Of a stretch of 64,000 nucleotides of DNA, positions 1 through 11,247 are shown in pieces. The notes beneath the pieces were generated by a model. It made no database searches. It was not told where the DNA came from and saw only the letters and a list, made by a program, of their open reading frames with translations. How positions within the stretch are numbered: position 1 is the first letter of the stretch; each line of letters begins with the position of its first letter. Position numbers and translations under genes: made by a program. Source of the stretch: Physella acuta (Eukaryota; Mollusca; Gastropoda; Physidae); assembly GCF_028476545.1 (NCBI RefSeq), contig NW_026732534.1, positions 335,501 to 399,500 on the forward strand, given 5' to 3'.

Positions 1-446
1 AACAGCGTAATTTTTACAGAAAAAAACACACAACAAAGCAATTGCTTGAGAAGACCATAAAAAAAAAAAGATATTTTTAAAAAATAATGTATAAAGAAAC
101 AACTTAAGTGTATAAAAAAGTAAAACAAACTTTACCGGAAATCTAAATGAAAAGAATATATTTAAAAAAAAATATAAATATAAAAAACAACTTAAGATTT
201 CTCCATAAAAAACAAGCCTTCGCGAAAATCTTAATTAAAAACTGTTATTTAAAAAAAACATTTTAATATATAGAAAACAAAACACGTTTTCCAAAGAAAA
301 ATAGTGCTTGCGAAAATCATAATTAAAAACTGAAATTTAAAAAAAAAGTATACAAAGAAATTGGGATTGATCAAAAATGGGAAGGACATTTTCACCCACC
401 CTCGCTGTTCCTCGCTATGTGAAGCCCAGTACCAACTTTTCCACAG
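1..446. other. AT-rich non-coding, intron end
   Basis: I see no gene here. The first 360 bases are A/T homopolymer-rich. The stretch ends in a pyrimidine-rich tract and a 3' splice site (ttttccacag) leading into the exon at 447, so it is probably intron of the gene that enters from the left. Confidence 0.5.
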
Positions 447-617
447 AGTAACGGCCGCTCGACAGAGGATGAGTTCAAACCCCTTGAGCGGAGCGAGACT
501 GGGTGGGGAAGTGTCGATATTTCCCAATACACCAACGTTAAAGACGAAGAAGAAGAGCGAAGATCGCCGACCCCGCTACCGACACTGACCGATGACGTCA
601 GAGCTATCCGGAAGCAG
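447..617 (+). CDS. Internal exon of an unrecognised gene (57 codons)
   Basis: A 171-bp exon in phase 0 on both sides. It is bounded by a good acceptor (ttttccacag) and a good donor (CAG|gtatgc). It encodes 57 residues beginning SNGRSTEDEFKPLERS and ending TDDVRAIRKQ, with an acidic EEEERR block and an SPTPLPT proline-directed segment. Base composition changes sharply from the AT-rich flanks to near-balanced, as expected for a real exon. The overlapping frame with an ATG at 376 is ignored because it crosses the acceptor and does not use the donor in phase. The protein family is not recognised. Upstream exons lie outside the window, so the gene is 5'-partial. The exon can join in frame either to 1872 or to 7756, both of which start in phase 0 with an Asn codon. 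Confidence 0.7.
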
Positions 618-1871
618 GTATGCTCGGTGTGACGTAATGTTTACATTGACCTCTAGAGTAGATGTGTTTAGATCTGTAGTTACAAATTTTTGAAACACTG
701 TTTGGCTTGATGAGTAGCCCCCCGCGACACGTAACTATGATGTTGTATTTTTTCTTAAAACTGCATTTCTTCGATATTGTTTTGCTTACTAACTTCCAAC
801 CTAATAACCAAAACAGATTACATGCATTTTAAAACAGAATGTCAAAATCGCTAAGAAATAAAATATAATTATTTTAAAAATGTTTTAGTCGTAGCCAAAA
901 GCGTTCGATACATAGCGATCCAAAATACAATCCGTAAAATTGATTTAAAAAACACACTTTTGCTTGCACTAACATCATCTTTTAGCTTTTTCTTAACACA
1001 TTTCTTCTTGCAATTTGTGTATACTAATTTTAATCCTAACCTAATATTGTTCCCTTCTACCCCAGCCAACACCTTTCCCCACCTGCTTCTACTAACACTA
1101 ACACTAACCTTACTAAACACATCGTAACAGAGATAATTTGTTAACCATACATACCATCACGTTGTTTTGATACATATAAAAAGGGGACTTCTTTTTTTCA
1201 GTGTTTTTATATAGATAAAGAATAGCAATCTGGTTGATATATGTAACTTATACTGATATACGGTTATTTTAAAACCATAAGTGTAGGTAAAAGCCGAGAT
1301 AAGTCTATTTTTATAAAATGTTTGAAAGCATTGCCACCAATATATTTGGAGACCTTTATTTTTCAGTTGCTAAATGTGTAATGTAGTATTAGCAGTAGAA
1401 AAACTAGTACTGGGTATCTCGCAATTAGCGGCCAATATTTCATCTATTTTTAAATATAAACATATATTAGGGGGTAGTGGGAATGAATAAGTCCGCACCT
1501 ATGTATATGTGAATATAAAGTAAAGAATCCTCTTTAGACCTAGCGATCCATTTGGGAAGATGAAGTAGAGTTGTTATGTTTCTTGACCTCGGCATGTGAA
1601 GGGAAGGTGTGGACAGCACTTTGTCCTGCAGCCTTTACTTTCCCTAACACGAGTTAGGTACCCATCAGAGCTGAGTAGACTCAGCGACAAGAACTTATGT
1701 GTAAATGAGGGTTGCCTATTTCTGTACTCCCGTTAGTATTTGAATATAGCCGGGAGTCTAGGGTGGGTGGAGGGGGGAATGTGTACCTACGTCTCTGAGT
1801 ATAAAGGTCTCCAAAAATAGCTATGTGTATAGATGCTGGTTCTAGCAACATCCTGTCCCCCCTCTCAACAG
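618..1871 (+). other. Intron with SINE fragment
   Basis: Non-coding between the 617 donor and the 1872 acceptor. It contains a minus-oriented SINE fragment at about 1525-1690 and AT-rich sequence. The acceptor at 1871 follows a C/T-rich run (cccctctcaacag). About 770-830 resembles the repeated segment at 13021-13090. Confidence 0.5.
1525..1690 (-). repeat. SINE family 2, truncated copy
   Basis: It shares the body seen at 26045-26245, 35070-35300 and 53345-53530: the 'gacctcggcatgtgaaggg' segment, 'cagcctttactttccctaac', 'gtacccatcagagctg' and 'gactcagcga'. The tRNA-like head is missing, so this is a truncated copy inside the intron. Confidence 0.6.
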
Positions 1872-3155
1872 AACTCAGGCATGCAGCGAGTAGACAAGCG
1901 CAAAAACAGCACCAGACGTCGCTTGACATCACGGGATTCGAACCCAATACCAGACGTTAGTCAGCATGAGGAGTGTGGTAACGATGTGTCGTCGATAGCT
2001 GCAGGGGCGGCGGCGGATGGGGAATCAAGTGATAATGATAGTAAAATTGAGGTTGTAGATGTGTTTTCTTGTAACGAAAACAGAGTCACATCTTCAGATA
2101 ATTTAGAAAAAGATGAGTGTAATACAAGTAGTGAAGAAGAGGGTTCTGATTTGATTTCAATCAATGATAAAGAATCGGCTTCATTTCATAAAAATAAAAA
2201 CGATATTTCTGTTGTCGATTGTAAGATTCAAATGGTTGATTCTATTGAGACTGTGGTTCCGACCCTTCACATAGATTCTAGCTGTGCATACGACGATTGC
2301 GAAGCTAGCTGTTCACACACAAATTGCGATGCTGGTTCTTCACAAGACAATAATGAAATGAAATTTAAAGAAATAAAAAACCAGCACGATGTTAATATAG
2401 ATATCAAACACGTGCCGGGTTCTACAGAGGAAAGTAGAGAATACCAATCTGACGAAGAACCAGAATGTAAATCATCGACTAATCCTAACGATGACGATAA
2501 TCTCACGACGGTTAGGCAATCAAAACAAACTAAAAAGGAAATAAACGAAAGCGAAGATAACGAAGATAAAGCAAAAATTGAAAGACTGTCCACAATGAAC
2601 TGTGAAACTGGTGGACACAGAAAGCTGACACTATCCCTCTCAGACACCCAGATCGAAACTAATTTATCAAAACGATTTCCATTTCTCTCCGAACAACGCT
2701 CTGAGTCTGTTGAATCTACAGAAGCCAACGATACTTTACCCGAATCTCCAATCCTTCGAGTCGGCACGCTAAACCCCGCTTACTCCAAGTTTCCGGAAAT
2801 TATCGATGTAAGCCGGAAACACCGGAAGTACGTCTGTTTGGTTCGCTCCAACTCCGAAGGCAACTGGGACCCTCTGGAGATGGGCGACGAAGAAGAAGGC
2901 TCGGATCTAATAGGCCACGACTTGTCCTCGTCAGTTAACGTGCCAGGACGAGGAAGTACGAGATCTCGAAGAGGGAGTTTTCAAATGCATAATTTAGGTT
3001 GGGATAGGCAAAGGAGAGGGACTAAGATGGACCAGTTCGGAGAAAGCAATTGGAGGTCTGCTTTGGAGCTTGACCTCGCCCAGAAGGTCATTCTAAGGAG
3101 GCGTGTCCTGGAGTCTATGACGTCAGAAGAGAAAGATGAAAACAAGAACGATTAA
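1872..3155 (+). CDS. Terminal exon A: acidic, phospho-type C-terminus of an unrecognised gene
   Basis: One large exon, phase 0, opening after ctctcaacag with AAC TCA GGC and ending at a TAA (3153-3155); it adds 427 residues. The frame also holds an ATG 40 bp upstream, but that lies in the acceptor region, so I take the splice-site start. The first 20 residues are basic, with a PKA/AGC-kinase-like RRRLTS. A long D/E/S/N-rich stretch follows with no recognisable fold. The C-terminal third (from about RVGTLNPAYSKFPE) looks more conserved in character: WDPLEM, an RSRRGSF site with Ser at exon residue 369, QRRGTK, then a probable helix SNWRSALELDLAQKVILRRR. No domain or family is recognised. An ATTAAA signal at 3207 lies 50 bp past the stop. 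It is either the normal end of the gene or an alternative last exon to those at 7756 and 9085. Confidence 0.7.
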   Translation, partial: NSGMQRVDKRKNSTRRRLTSRDSNPIPDVSQHEECGNDVSSIAAGAAADGESSDNDSKIEVVDVFSCNENRVTSSDNLEKDECNTSSEEEGSDLISINDKESASFHKNKNDISVVDCKIQMVDSIETVVPTLHIDSSCAYDDCEASCSHTNCDAGSSQDNNEMKFKEIKNQHDVNIDIKHVPGSTEESREYQSDEEPECKSSTNPNDDDNLTTVRQSKQTKKEINESEDNEDKAKIERLSTMNCETGGHRKLTLSLSDTQIETNLSKRFPFLSEQRSESVESTEANDTLPESPILRVGTLNPAYSKFPEIIDVSRKHRKYVCLVRSNSEGNWDPLEMGDEEEGSDLIGHDLSSSVNVPGRGSTRSRRGSFQMHNLGWDRQRRGTKMDQFGESNWRSALELDLAQKVILRRRVLESMTSEEKDENKND

Positions 3156-4541
3156 AATTAATATTACTAAATGATTACAAAATCCGAACGTGATTAAGTT
3201 ATTTAAATTAAAATAATGTTTTAATTTGCATTTTTATTTGGTATAAAAATTACAACGTGTTTATTGCCTTCACTCTCTAAATTGTTACAACATGTTTTGG
3301 CTTGAATCAATGTTGTTATTTTTAACTACACGAAAATACATTTACAAAAATACTTAGAACCGATATGTTGTCAAGACATTGACAGAAAATCGATCTAATG
3401 TAACGAATTGTTTGAATAATTGATTTAGAAAATTACATCTTTTTTGTTCACGGAGAAGGTATTACTTCAAACAGAATATATTAAGTACAAGAAAACGTTT
3501 TCTTTTGTATGAATTAATTATTTACAATTCTTGTCATATGTATGGTTTTATAAAAGCAAACTTATTTTACATTACAGAACTTTTTTTTTGTTGTAAATTG
3601 CCCATTCTTTGTCATTGAGAAAGTGGGTTATAAAAAACGCAGGCAATGCTACATTGCCGCAGATATAAATGTGAACGCTTTGTTTGTTGACATTTTATGT
3701 ATTAAAAAAAACAATGCAACTACAACATATGACTGGAACCAGTTATTGATATTATAGGTTGTAGAAAGATGAAATTCGGGTTTTAAAATGTGCGCATATT
3801 AATGTTTTTACTTTCATTTTAGTTGACAACGTTTTCATAACTTATTACCAAGATATATAAAGTAATGCATCAAAATTATTGTATTAAAGGTGTTTTATTA
3901 ATTACCTCGATTATTTTAACAATTAACACAAATGACAAAATTGTAAAACAAATTACATAATCTTTAAAACCCAGGGTAATTATTTAGATCAAAACGGTTC
4001 AGCAGTATCTTTACATATGGGTTTTTTTTTTTTCGCCACCGTCAAACTCACATAAAAACAAAACTTAAATTTTGTTTTTTGATCGGAAACTTGCTGTTTA
4101 ATATACACTAAAAGACAAGTTTTACTTCATTGTGTTATTTGATTATATATTTTAAGATATACAATTTTAAAATGTATAGGCTTACTCTTTACTGAATACG
4201 CTTGTGTAAACACATATTGATTCTATTAACAAATGTAGTTTTCAAATTTCCTAATCGGTAAACTATTTTTTAAAAATAGCAAACTGATTAACTCACATTT
4301 CTCACGACATTTTTACAATCACGCGTTTAACTCTCACATTATATTATCAGTCCACTGTCTATCTAAAATTATTGCGCGTGTTCATTATGAGGTTCGCACA
4401 GTTTTTTTTTAATTTCTTATCCAGATCATAACGCAGCTAGGTGGGGGCTATGGGACTGCAGAGGGGGGGGGGGCGTGGTCCATCCCAGGAGGCAAACATT
4501 TTTAACAATATTGTGTAGTATTTACACCCACCCACACCCAC

Positions 4542-4684
<143 letters not shown>

Positions 4685-6593
4685 AAGTAAAGCATGAACC
4701 TGTAAAGCTTAGCTTCTGGTTAAATCTTTAATTATGCTATATAGATGTGTTTATACCATAAACTTTTTACTGTGTTATTTCTGCGTCTATCTAAATCGTA
4801 ATTAAATCACAATTATAATTGCCAGTTCAAGTCATCTGTGGTTTTCTCAAATGGACATTCGTCATAGGGATAATATATGGAGAGATCTGCTTATTGAAGG
4901 GTTAAAGGTGGCTTCGTTCAATACAATAGATATATTCTGTTGAGTTCAGATTAAAATTTACTCTATAAACACACTACCATATATGTTCTTGTAAGTGCTA
5001 TCCAACTCAGCAGAACTTTAATTAGAAACAATGCCTGCTTGAAAATAACAACTTTACGGGCTAAACCTGGTTCTATTTTTTTTGGACTTTTGTCTTGTGT
5101 CTATGTTTCAGCTTTGCTTTTGCATAATTTTTTTACTAAAATTCTATAATTTTATTTCTAAAACTATTTGCCTTAATTAAAATACATTTTACAATTTTTA
5201 AATTATGTTTGTATAGCCGCTTATTATGGTTGTAATTTACTTGCTTTATAATAAATTTACTCGCAATTAAACCAAATTTAGCACTTCTGTTGTGTGTTTG
5301 CAAATGTGAATATTTTGTATATCGTTGAACCACCAGGACACCTCAATTTATTACTACAAACACAATTGACAACATTCGCAAGTAATGCAATTAAGTTAAT
5401 ATAAAAGTAATTAAGTTTTATCTAAAATAGGATTTGTTATTATAGAAACTTATTAAATAAAAACAATAAAATAAAATATACATAAATTGATAACGATTGC
5501 ATTTATACATTTAAAAATAATCATTCGATTATCAAAATCTGGTGCCTCATTAAAAAAATAATATTTTTCGATGGCTACATCTTACTTATTAGAACATCAA
5601 CATTCTTTTTCCACGTTTGTTTATCTAGTTATTTTTTTTTATTATAACATTTATTTTTGTAGCTGAATATCCACCCTTGATTTGACGCCCTGTACGACCG
5701 ATTTATCTCCCCTAGTCCGGTCTGTTATCTGAAACAGGACAGTGCATAAAAAAATAATTACAATTTTTTTGTAAATTTACGAGTGTGCAGGAGGAATTGA
5801 GCCAAAAATGTTTTCAGTAAAATGAACAAAAGCCAATATTTCAAAATGATTAATATAAACCCACACTATTTTTTTTTTATTTTCTACTTTCTTTACCTAA
5901 ATGTTAATTTGGTAGTTTTTTGGTTATTGTTAATCTAGTCCTTGTACCAAACACTTACAATATTATTATTTTTTTAAAAGCTTAAGTTTATTTTAATTAT
6001 AATATTTATAAATCGGTCATAATAATATTTTTATTTCTAATTTTACTAAACTGTGTTTTGTTTTGTTTGACCTTAATTTTTAAGATGGTAATAAATATTT
6101 TAATAAATACAATAAATGAATTAAAAAATTACTTTAGTAAAGGCAACATATAATAAACTAATATCGTCAATGATATTAAACTGTATAATCTAGCTATAAA
6201 CCTGCATACGTAATAACTATTTGCTTGTTATATGGATAACATGAACGATATAACAAAAAAATTAAAACGAATATTCTAATACAAATATATCGACTATTGG
6301 TGCACTTGCTTAATTAAAAATTGATTAATATCGATCAATGCGGCGGGTCGATGGTCGCATAGCTGCTCACAGGATCAACATACTTTGTAGGTAGTAAAGA
6401 TTGCCGATCAAAGAGATCGAACCTTTGTTACGTCGGGATCAATGGAGCGTGACCAGTTTGACACCGTCATAGGAGTTTCATTCATGCCTGCATCTCTTTT
6501 TTTTATTTATCAGAGGAAGGTTTCTTTAACATTCATTTAACAGTATCATAAAATAAAAGACAGTTCATTCCACGGATCACACGTGTACACAGA

Positions 6594-6641
6594 CAAAGAC
6601 ACACACACACACAGACACGGATACATACATGCACACACATA

Positions 6642-6705
<64 letters not shown>
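6594..6705. repeat. (CA)n followed by (TA)n microsatellite
   Basis: A degenerate CA/GACA run (6594-6640) passes into about 62 bp of pure TA. Confidence 0.93.
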
Positions 6706-6706
<1 letters not shown>

Positions 6707-7755
6707 GTATAGTACATTAGCACAAATGACAGCTGTGCTCAGCATACATTGAGAACGTCAGGCAGCTTATAACTGAAAGTAAAATTGATATCTTTTGTTT
6801 TGATTTTGTATTTTCTTGTTTTATATGTTTGTTTTTGCTGTTGGTGAAATCTTGTTTGTTCGTCTAGAAATTGGAAGTAAATCTCTTTTACCTTTTATCT
6901 TCTCTATTTAAACCTTAACCAAGATATGTTTTTGTAAGTCATCTATAATTTTTGAAAGTATATAAAATATATAAGAATCGATATGTTATATTGAGACATA
7001 TAGTCATTATAAAAATAAGTTTTTTTTTTAATCAGGTCATCATTATTTTAACATGCGGTCAAGACAATGAACACGCACTTTAAAATAGGATTCCAATGAT
7101 TGATTTATAAAATAATTAAACATTGCGATTATTAGCTACACTTTTTATAATTATCGTCACATTTTATATTTTATATCCTATACATCATACCTCTTTTTCT
7201 ATAAAGGAACCGTACTACTTTTAGTTACTTAATATATTATTTTTGCCTAATCTCTAGACACTTTTATTAAATAATGAGCTTTAAAACATTTACCATAAAA
7301 GCAATCGCTCTATCACACTTAATACAAGATAAATTCGTTCAATATATTAAACATTCTGTTACCTTATTGTCGGATAATAGAAAAAAAACAATTTTTAAAA
7401 TCAGCATGTGGTTAATTATCATTCCTTTGATTGCGGATTACATTCCAAATGAAAACACGACAGATTTTGGAATTTGATTTTTCCAGAGTTGATGGTCTCT
7501 CAAGATTTTTTTTCCATGGAATTAGCTAAATGTGAATATTGTGTATATGGCTTAGCAAAAAAAAAATTTTAATTTCGAAAATTGTTTATCCAAATATCCA
7601 AATTTTGATTGCATGCTATCCAAATGTATTTGCATCATATGGCTAGGTATTATTTGTTATTATAAGTTCCTTTGAGTTATATCCTTATTTAATCAAATTA
7701 AGTTTTCAAAAGGTACCCCGCTCACAATTTCAAGCAATTTATTTTTCTCTCTTAG

Positions 7756-7821
7756 AATGGCTCGGATCCAAAGCTGACAGCACGGGATGTTCACGTCCAG
7801 CTTGATGACGATAAGCTACAG
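7756..7821 (+). CDS. Small phase-0 exon (22 codons) upstream of the Ser-Pro repeat exon
   Basis: A 66-bp exon between a pyrimidine-rich acceptor (ttttctctcttag) and a consensus donor (CAG|gtgagt). In phase 0 it reads NGSDPKLTARDVHVQLDDDK followed by LQ. The ATG at its second base is out of frame and quickly stopped, so it is not the start. It needs a phase-0 donor upstream; the only one seen in the window is that at 617. It joins in phase to the exon at 9085. Family not recognised. Confidence 0.65.
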
Positions 7822-7989
7822 GTGAGTGTCTGTACGTTGGTGTTTTGTACCTCAACACTAGATAGATCTGTAGTAGTTACAAAGAGGTGTCATAGGATTA
7901 ACATTAACTAAGATTGCTGGCGACCATGGGTCTATTCTCTTGACGCTTACCTCTTGGGCAACTACTACCTAGTACATTGTAGGTTGAAC

Positions 7990-8325
7990 GATGTGGCCGG
8001 GAGTTAAAGCATATCAAAGTCTCATGCTCGGGCAGATGAGGCTTGTTAGCTGGGGGCAGCCACTCTTCTAGAAGAGACAACTCCAAAATTAAACACCTGC
8101 TGCCTTGTAGTTTGTTCTTGGTTGGACAAAGGCTATGGAAGCAAATCTAAAAAGAAAAGCAGGCTAAAATAGGAGACAATGGCCTCAATGGCGCATAACC
8201 AGTTGACACGTATGCTTAATTGTGTTGGAGGCGTTGTCGAGTCGGCAAATTAGCTCAAGGGGGATCCCTACCAACACTAAAATTAAGAACCAAGTAGAAA
8301 AAGAAAATCTCATGTTAGGATCCAA
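7990..8325 (+). repeat. SINE family 1 copy
   Basis: It contains the family body: 'cgggcagatgaggct', 'ccaaaattaaacacctgctg', 'cttgtagtttgttcttggtt', 'gcgcataaccagttgacac' and 'aacactaaaattaagaac'. An A-box-like 'gttgtcgagtcgg' lies inside the tail at 8231. Sister copies lie at 13345-13590 (minus), 44485-44750 (minus) and 50047-50195 (plus). Pol III-derived by its A/B-box heads in sister copies. Confidence 0.7.
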
Positions 8326-8342
8326 GGCTTGAGTTCGTAGAT

Positions 8343-8561
8343 CATGGGTCTCCAAACTACGGCCCGCGGGCCGAATGCGGCCCGCGAGGTTCTCTCATCC
8401 GGCCCGCAGAGATCTTTTTGTCCACGAAAAAAAACCGTTTGTTGGTGATGGCTGAGGAACTTTGCCCAGAAAAATCAAAGACATGCCTGGAAGAAACTGG
8501 CCCCCGAACTGAAATTCTATAGTTAATGCGGCCCTCGGACTGAAAAGTTTGGAGACCCCTG
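8343..8561 (+). mobile_element. Short non-autonomous hAT-type element, family C (219 bp)
   Basis: The terminal inverted repeats read CATGGGTCTCCAAACT at the left and, reversed, CAGGGGTCTCCAAACT at the right (15 of 16 match). It is flanked by a perfect 8-bp direct repeat, TCGTAGAT, at 8335-8342 and 8562-8569. The interior carries GC-rich 'ggcccgcgggcc' and 'gcggcccgcg' motifs. An 8-bp duplication with CAG-type ends is the hAT pattern. There is no coding capacity. It sits inside SINE-derived sequence. Confidence 0.9.
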
Positions 8562-8569
8562 TCGTAGAT

Positions 8570-8680
8570 CGTCCTTGAGTTTACTCAGCTCAAATGGGTC
8601 GCTGACTCACTTTAAGGAAATTAAAAATACCCGAGCATAGCGCTGCAGTACTGACCATACTATCATAAGTCGAGGGTACA
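8570..8680 (+). repeat. Degenerate SINE family 2 fragment
   Basis: Weak similarity to the SINE 2 body: 'actcagctcaaatgggt', 'gctgactcactttaagg', 'agcatagcgctg' and 'tgaccatactatcat'. It separates two hAT-type insertions. Confidence 0.45.
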
Positions 8681-8688
8681 GAAACAGG

Positions 8689-8961
8689 TAGAGGCGTAGC
8701 GACCCTTCCCGGCGCCCGGGGACAAACTTTCGATTTGCACCCCCCCCCCCCCCCCTCAAGCTATTGATTTGCACCCCCCCCTTAAACTTTCGATTTGCGT
8801 CGTCCCCCCCTCAGGATTTCGATTTACACCCCCCCTCAAACTTTCGATTTGCACCCACACCTCAAGCTTTCAATTTATTTTTCCAACCCAATTTGGCGCC
8901 CCCTAAGGTCGGCGCACGGGGACATACGCCCCCCGCCCCGCCCCCCTTCGCTACGCCTCTG
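8689..8961 (+). mobile_element. Short hAT-type element, family A (273 bp)
   Basis: Ends are TAGAGGCGTAGCGACC (first base C in sister copies) and TTCGCTACGCCTCTG. A perfect 8-bp target duplication, GAAACAGG, lies at 8681-8688 and 8962-8969. The interior is a degenerate tandem array of a roughly 24-bp unit (TCAAACTTTCGATTTGCACC plus a C run), then a 'ttggcgccccctaaggtcggcgc' type segment. No transposase. The four copies in the window (here, 47513, 48648, 53122) share this build. It lies in the intron before exon 9085, and its frame reads falsely into that exon. Confidence 0.95.
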
Positions 8962-9084
8962 GAAACAGGTGAATTCAACCTTTCGGACCTTACGTCAATC
9001 TCTCAAAAGAAGTCATATTTACTTCATTTCGACATCGTAGTTATAAATTATACACTTATAATTCTCTTTGTTTCTTGTGTACAG

Positions 9085-11247
9085 AAGAAGGAGCCTCTGC
9101 CACCAGTCCGCAGTGCCACACCCCCAAAGAAAAAGTCGCCCTCGCCGACCAGAGAAAGATCCAATAGCCACAACTCGGACCTCAACCGACACTCGGTCCT
9201 TCCACCAATCACAGACTCGCGCCAAGAAAAGCGGCACTACTCCGATAAACAGGAAGTGAAGCACACTTCTGAGAAGGAGCATTACGCTGTGGACAACAGA
9301 CGCAATGAAACAGCGGTCATCACTGCTACTGCCGCTGTTGCTCGAAGCGACAAGGTCGTTGAGAATACACACGTAGAAGAGAAAGTCCACAAAGTAGAGA
9401 AAAATAAGGCCGATAAAAGAGATGACGTTACGAATAGCGAGAAAACGATACATAAAGTAGATAGAGATGAGAGAAGCCATTCCAATAGTAAAGATGTAAA
9501 ATCCGAGAAATACTACGAAGAAAAGAGAATAAATGACGATGATGTAAAGCGTGTAAACAAAGAAACGCATAATGAGAAGTATGATGTCAGAAGCAATCAC
9601 GAGGAAAAGAAAAGTATAACAAACAAAGAAAATTATGTTGAGAGAAATGACGTCAAGAACAATCGTGAAGATAAGAGAACCGATGTGTATGTTACAAACG
9701 AGACCATAATTGATGTAAGTAAAACAGAATCAAAGAAAGAAAAAGTAAAAGATGACAGGAGATCTGACAGTAGATCCAACATACGAGAGGTCGAGAAAAA
9801 GAAAGAAATATTAAAAGACGAAAGAAGATCGGATAGTAGAAGTAAAGTACGTGAAGTCGATCGGAGAGATAGTCGTGAGATAGTTGCTGAGGTAAGAAGT
9901 CGGGAACGGGACGTGGAACGCAGGGATAGCAGAGAGGACGTCAGAGAGAGTCGAAGTCACGTCAGAGATAGTCGAAGTCACGTCCGTGACGTTGAGAGAA
10001 CAGAGAAGAGCCGTGATACAGATAGTAGAGATAGGAAACGTGACGATAAACGGGAGTACAAAGAAGAAGTTGTGAAGAGCAGCAGTCACGTTCGTAAGGA
10101 GGAAAGAAGAAACAGTAGAGAGAAGGATTTTGTGGAAGTAGCTGTAGACAAAGTCAAGAGGTCACACAGGGATGACACCCCGGACAGATCACCACCAAGA
10201 AAGCAAACACCCAGGCGATCACCAACACCCGAGAAAAGGCGAACACCACAAAGACGATCGCCTACACCAGAGAAAAGGCGAACACCACAAAGACGATCGC
10301 CTACACCTGAGAGAAAGCGAACACCTCCAAGACGGTCTCCGACTCCGGAGAAAAGACGGAAATCCCCGCGGCGGTCCCCGACACCGCAGAGAAAGAGAAC
10401 ACCCCAAAGACGATCTCCTACACCAGAAAAAAGGCGAACCCCCCAAAGAAGATCACCAACACCAGAAAGAAGGAGGACACCAAAAAGATCACCAACACCT
10501 GAGAAAAAGCGAACACCTCAAAGAAGATCCCCAACACCAGAAAGAAAACGAACACCACCTAGAAGATCCCCAACACCCCAAAAGAGACGAACCCCTCCTA
10601 GACGATCACCTTCCCCTCAAAGAAGATCAGCCACCCCGCAAAAAAGACAATCACCAGACAGGAAAAGAACGCCCCCGAAAAGGTCACCCTCACCTCGCGA
10701 AAAAACCCCACCTCCGAAAAAATACCCACCTTTACCACAGATCCCTTCGCAGAAATCAACCGAAAAACCAAGAAAAAAATCTCTCTCCCCCGAACCGCAA
10801 AAATCCGATCGACAGAAACCGCAAAGACGTAGCCCTGAGCCAGATAGATCCCTATCTCCCCCACCAAGAAAACAAGCAACACCGCCTAAACATGAAACAC
10901 CACGAGATTCAGTTCCACAAAAAGCTAAAAACCGCCCAGATGAACCTATCATCGAAAAAGCCGCAGCAGCTGCCGCTAAAGCAAGCCTACCCGATAAACC
11001 TAACAAACCGAAACCGGAAGATAAAAAAGCTCAACCGGCGCGCCAAAGTCCGGCACGCCAAACGTCATTGGATGACGAAATCAAGCGGTTAGATGAAATG
11101 TTGGATCGGGATCTAAACGACATTATCCAATCAGTTAGCAAAAAACCAGAAAAAGGAAAAGAAAAAAATGAAGACGATAAATTAAAAGACAAAATTTTAG
11201 ATCCAGGGTTTCAAGCGGAAATGGACAAGTATTTTCGTGACATTTAA
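9085..11247 (+). CDS. Terminal exon B: arginine-rich protein with 13-residue Ser-Pro/Thr-Pro repeats
   Basis: A 2163-bp exon, phase 0, ending at TAA 11245-11247; 720 residues. Acceptor gtttcttgtgtacag, then AAG AAG GAG CCT. The open frame continues 5' into the intron and a hAT-type element, which is not coding. Order of regions: a proline/lysine/serine start with SPSPTRERS; an E/K/N-rich stretch; an RS/RD/ER-rich charged region (about residues 205-360, many RRDSRE and SRSHVRD motifs); about eleven copies of a 13-residue unit of the type RRSPTPEKRRTPQ (about 361-518); a P/K-rich linker; a short AAAAAAKA run; and an acidic-basic C-terminus containing DDEIKRLDEMLDRDLND (a probable helix), ending DKYFRDI. 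The repeats resemble the tails of SRRM-type splicing proteins, but no RRM, PWI or other fold is visible. Function unknown. AATAAA at 11586-11591 is a plausible end signal. Confidence 0.75.
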   Translation, partial: KKEPLPPVRSATPPKKKSPSPTRERSNSHNSDLNRHSVLPPITDSRQEKRHYSDKQEVKHTSEKEHYAVDNRRNETAVITATAAVARSDKVVENTHVEEKVHKVEKNKADKRDDVTNSEKTIHKVDRDERSHSNSKDVKSEKYYEEKRINDDDVKRVNKETHNEKYDVRSNHEEKKSITNKENYVERNDVKNNREDKRTDVYVTNETIIDVSKTESKKEKVKDDRRSDSRSNIREVEKKKEILKDERRSDSRSKVREVDRRDSREIVAEVRSRERDVERRDSREDVRESRSHVRDSRSHVRDVERTEKSRDTDSRDRKRDDKREYKEEVVKSSSHVRKEERRNSREKDFVEVAVDKVKRSHRDDTPDRSPPRKQTPRRSPTPEKRRTPQRRSPTPEKRRTPQRRSPTPERKRTPPRRSPTPEKRRKSPRRSPTPQRKRTPQRRSPTPEKRRTPQRRSPTPERRRTPKRSPTPEKKRTPQRRSPTPERKRTPPRRSPTPQKRRTPPRRSPSPQRRSATPQKRQSPDRKRTPPKRSPSPREKTPPPKKYPPLPQIPSQKSTEKPRKKSLSPEPQKSDRQKPQRRSPEPDRSLSPPPRKQATPPKHETPRDSVPQKAKNRPDEPIIEKAAAAAAKASLPDKPNKPKPEDKKAQPARQSPARQTSLDDEIKRLDEMLDRDLNDIIQSVSKKPEKGKEKNEDDKLKDKILDPGFQAEMDKYFRDI
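10170..10640 (+). repeat. 39-bp coding tandem repeat
   Basis: DNA-level tandem array of a 39-bp unit inside terminal exon B, encoding the RRSPTPEKRRTPQ-type repeat. Units vary in a codon-wise way (EK/ER/QR/QK; TPQ/TPP/KSP), which shows selection for the protein pattern with length expansion. Confidence 0.85.

Larger units (their letters stand above)
7822..9084 (+). other. Intron packed with nested repeats
   Basis: The intron between the 22-codon exon and the repeat-protein exon is nearly filled by a SINE (about 7990-8325), two hAT-type elements (8343-8561 and 8689-8961) and remnants of a second SINE between them. Its acceptor is tttcttgtgtacag at 9084. Confidence 0.7.

Noticed and set aside
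361-588. 75-residue frame starting at an ATG near 376
   Set aside because: It crosses the acceptor at 446 and ignores the donor at 617. The other frame gives a 57-codon exon with correct splice phases.
1833-1871. ATG at 1833 as the start of the terminal exon A protein
   Set aside because: It falls in the pyrimidine-rich acceptor region. The strong 3' splice site at 1871 and the phase-0 exon at 447-617 fit better.
8764-9084. N-terminal extension of the Ser-Pro repeat protein by the continuous open frame
   Set aside because: The extra frame lies in a family A hAT-type element and intron. A clear acceptor at 9084 and the in-phase exon at 7756 explain the coding start.
10172-11092. Second long frame (His/Arg/Lys/Pro-rich) overlapping the Ser-Pro repeat exon
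   Set aside because: A frame shadow of the 39-bp tandem repeat; the other frame has splice phase and a non-repetitive C-terminus.
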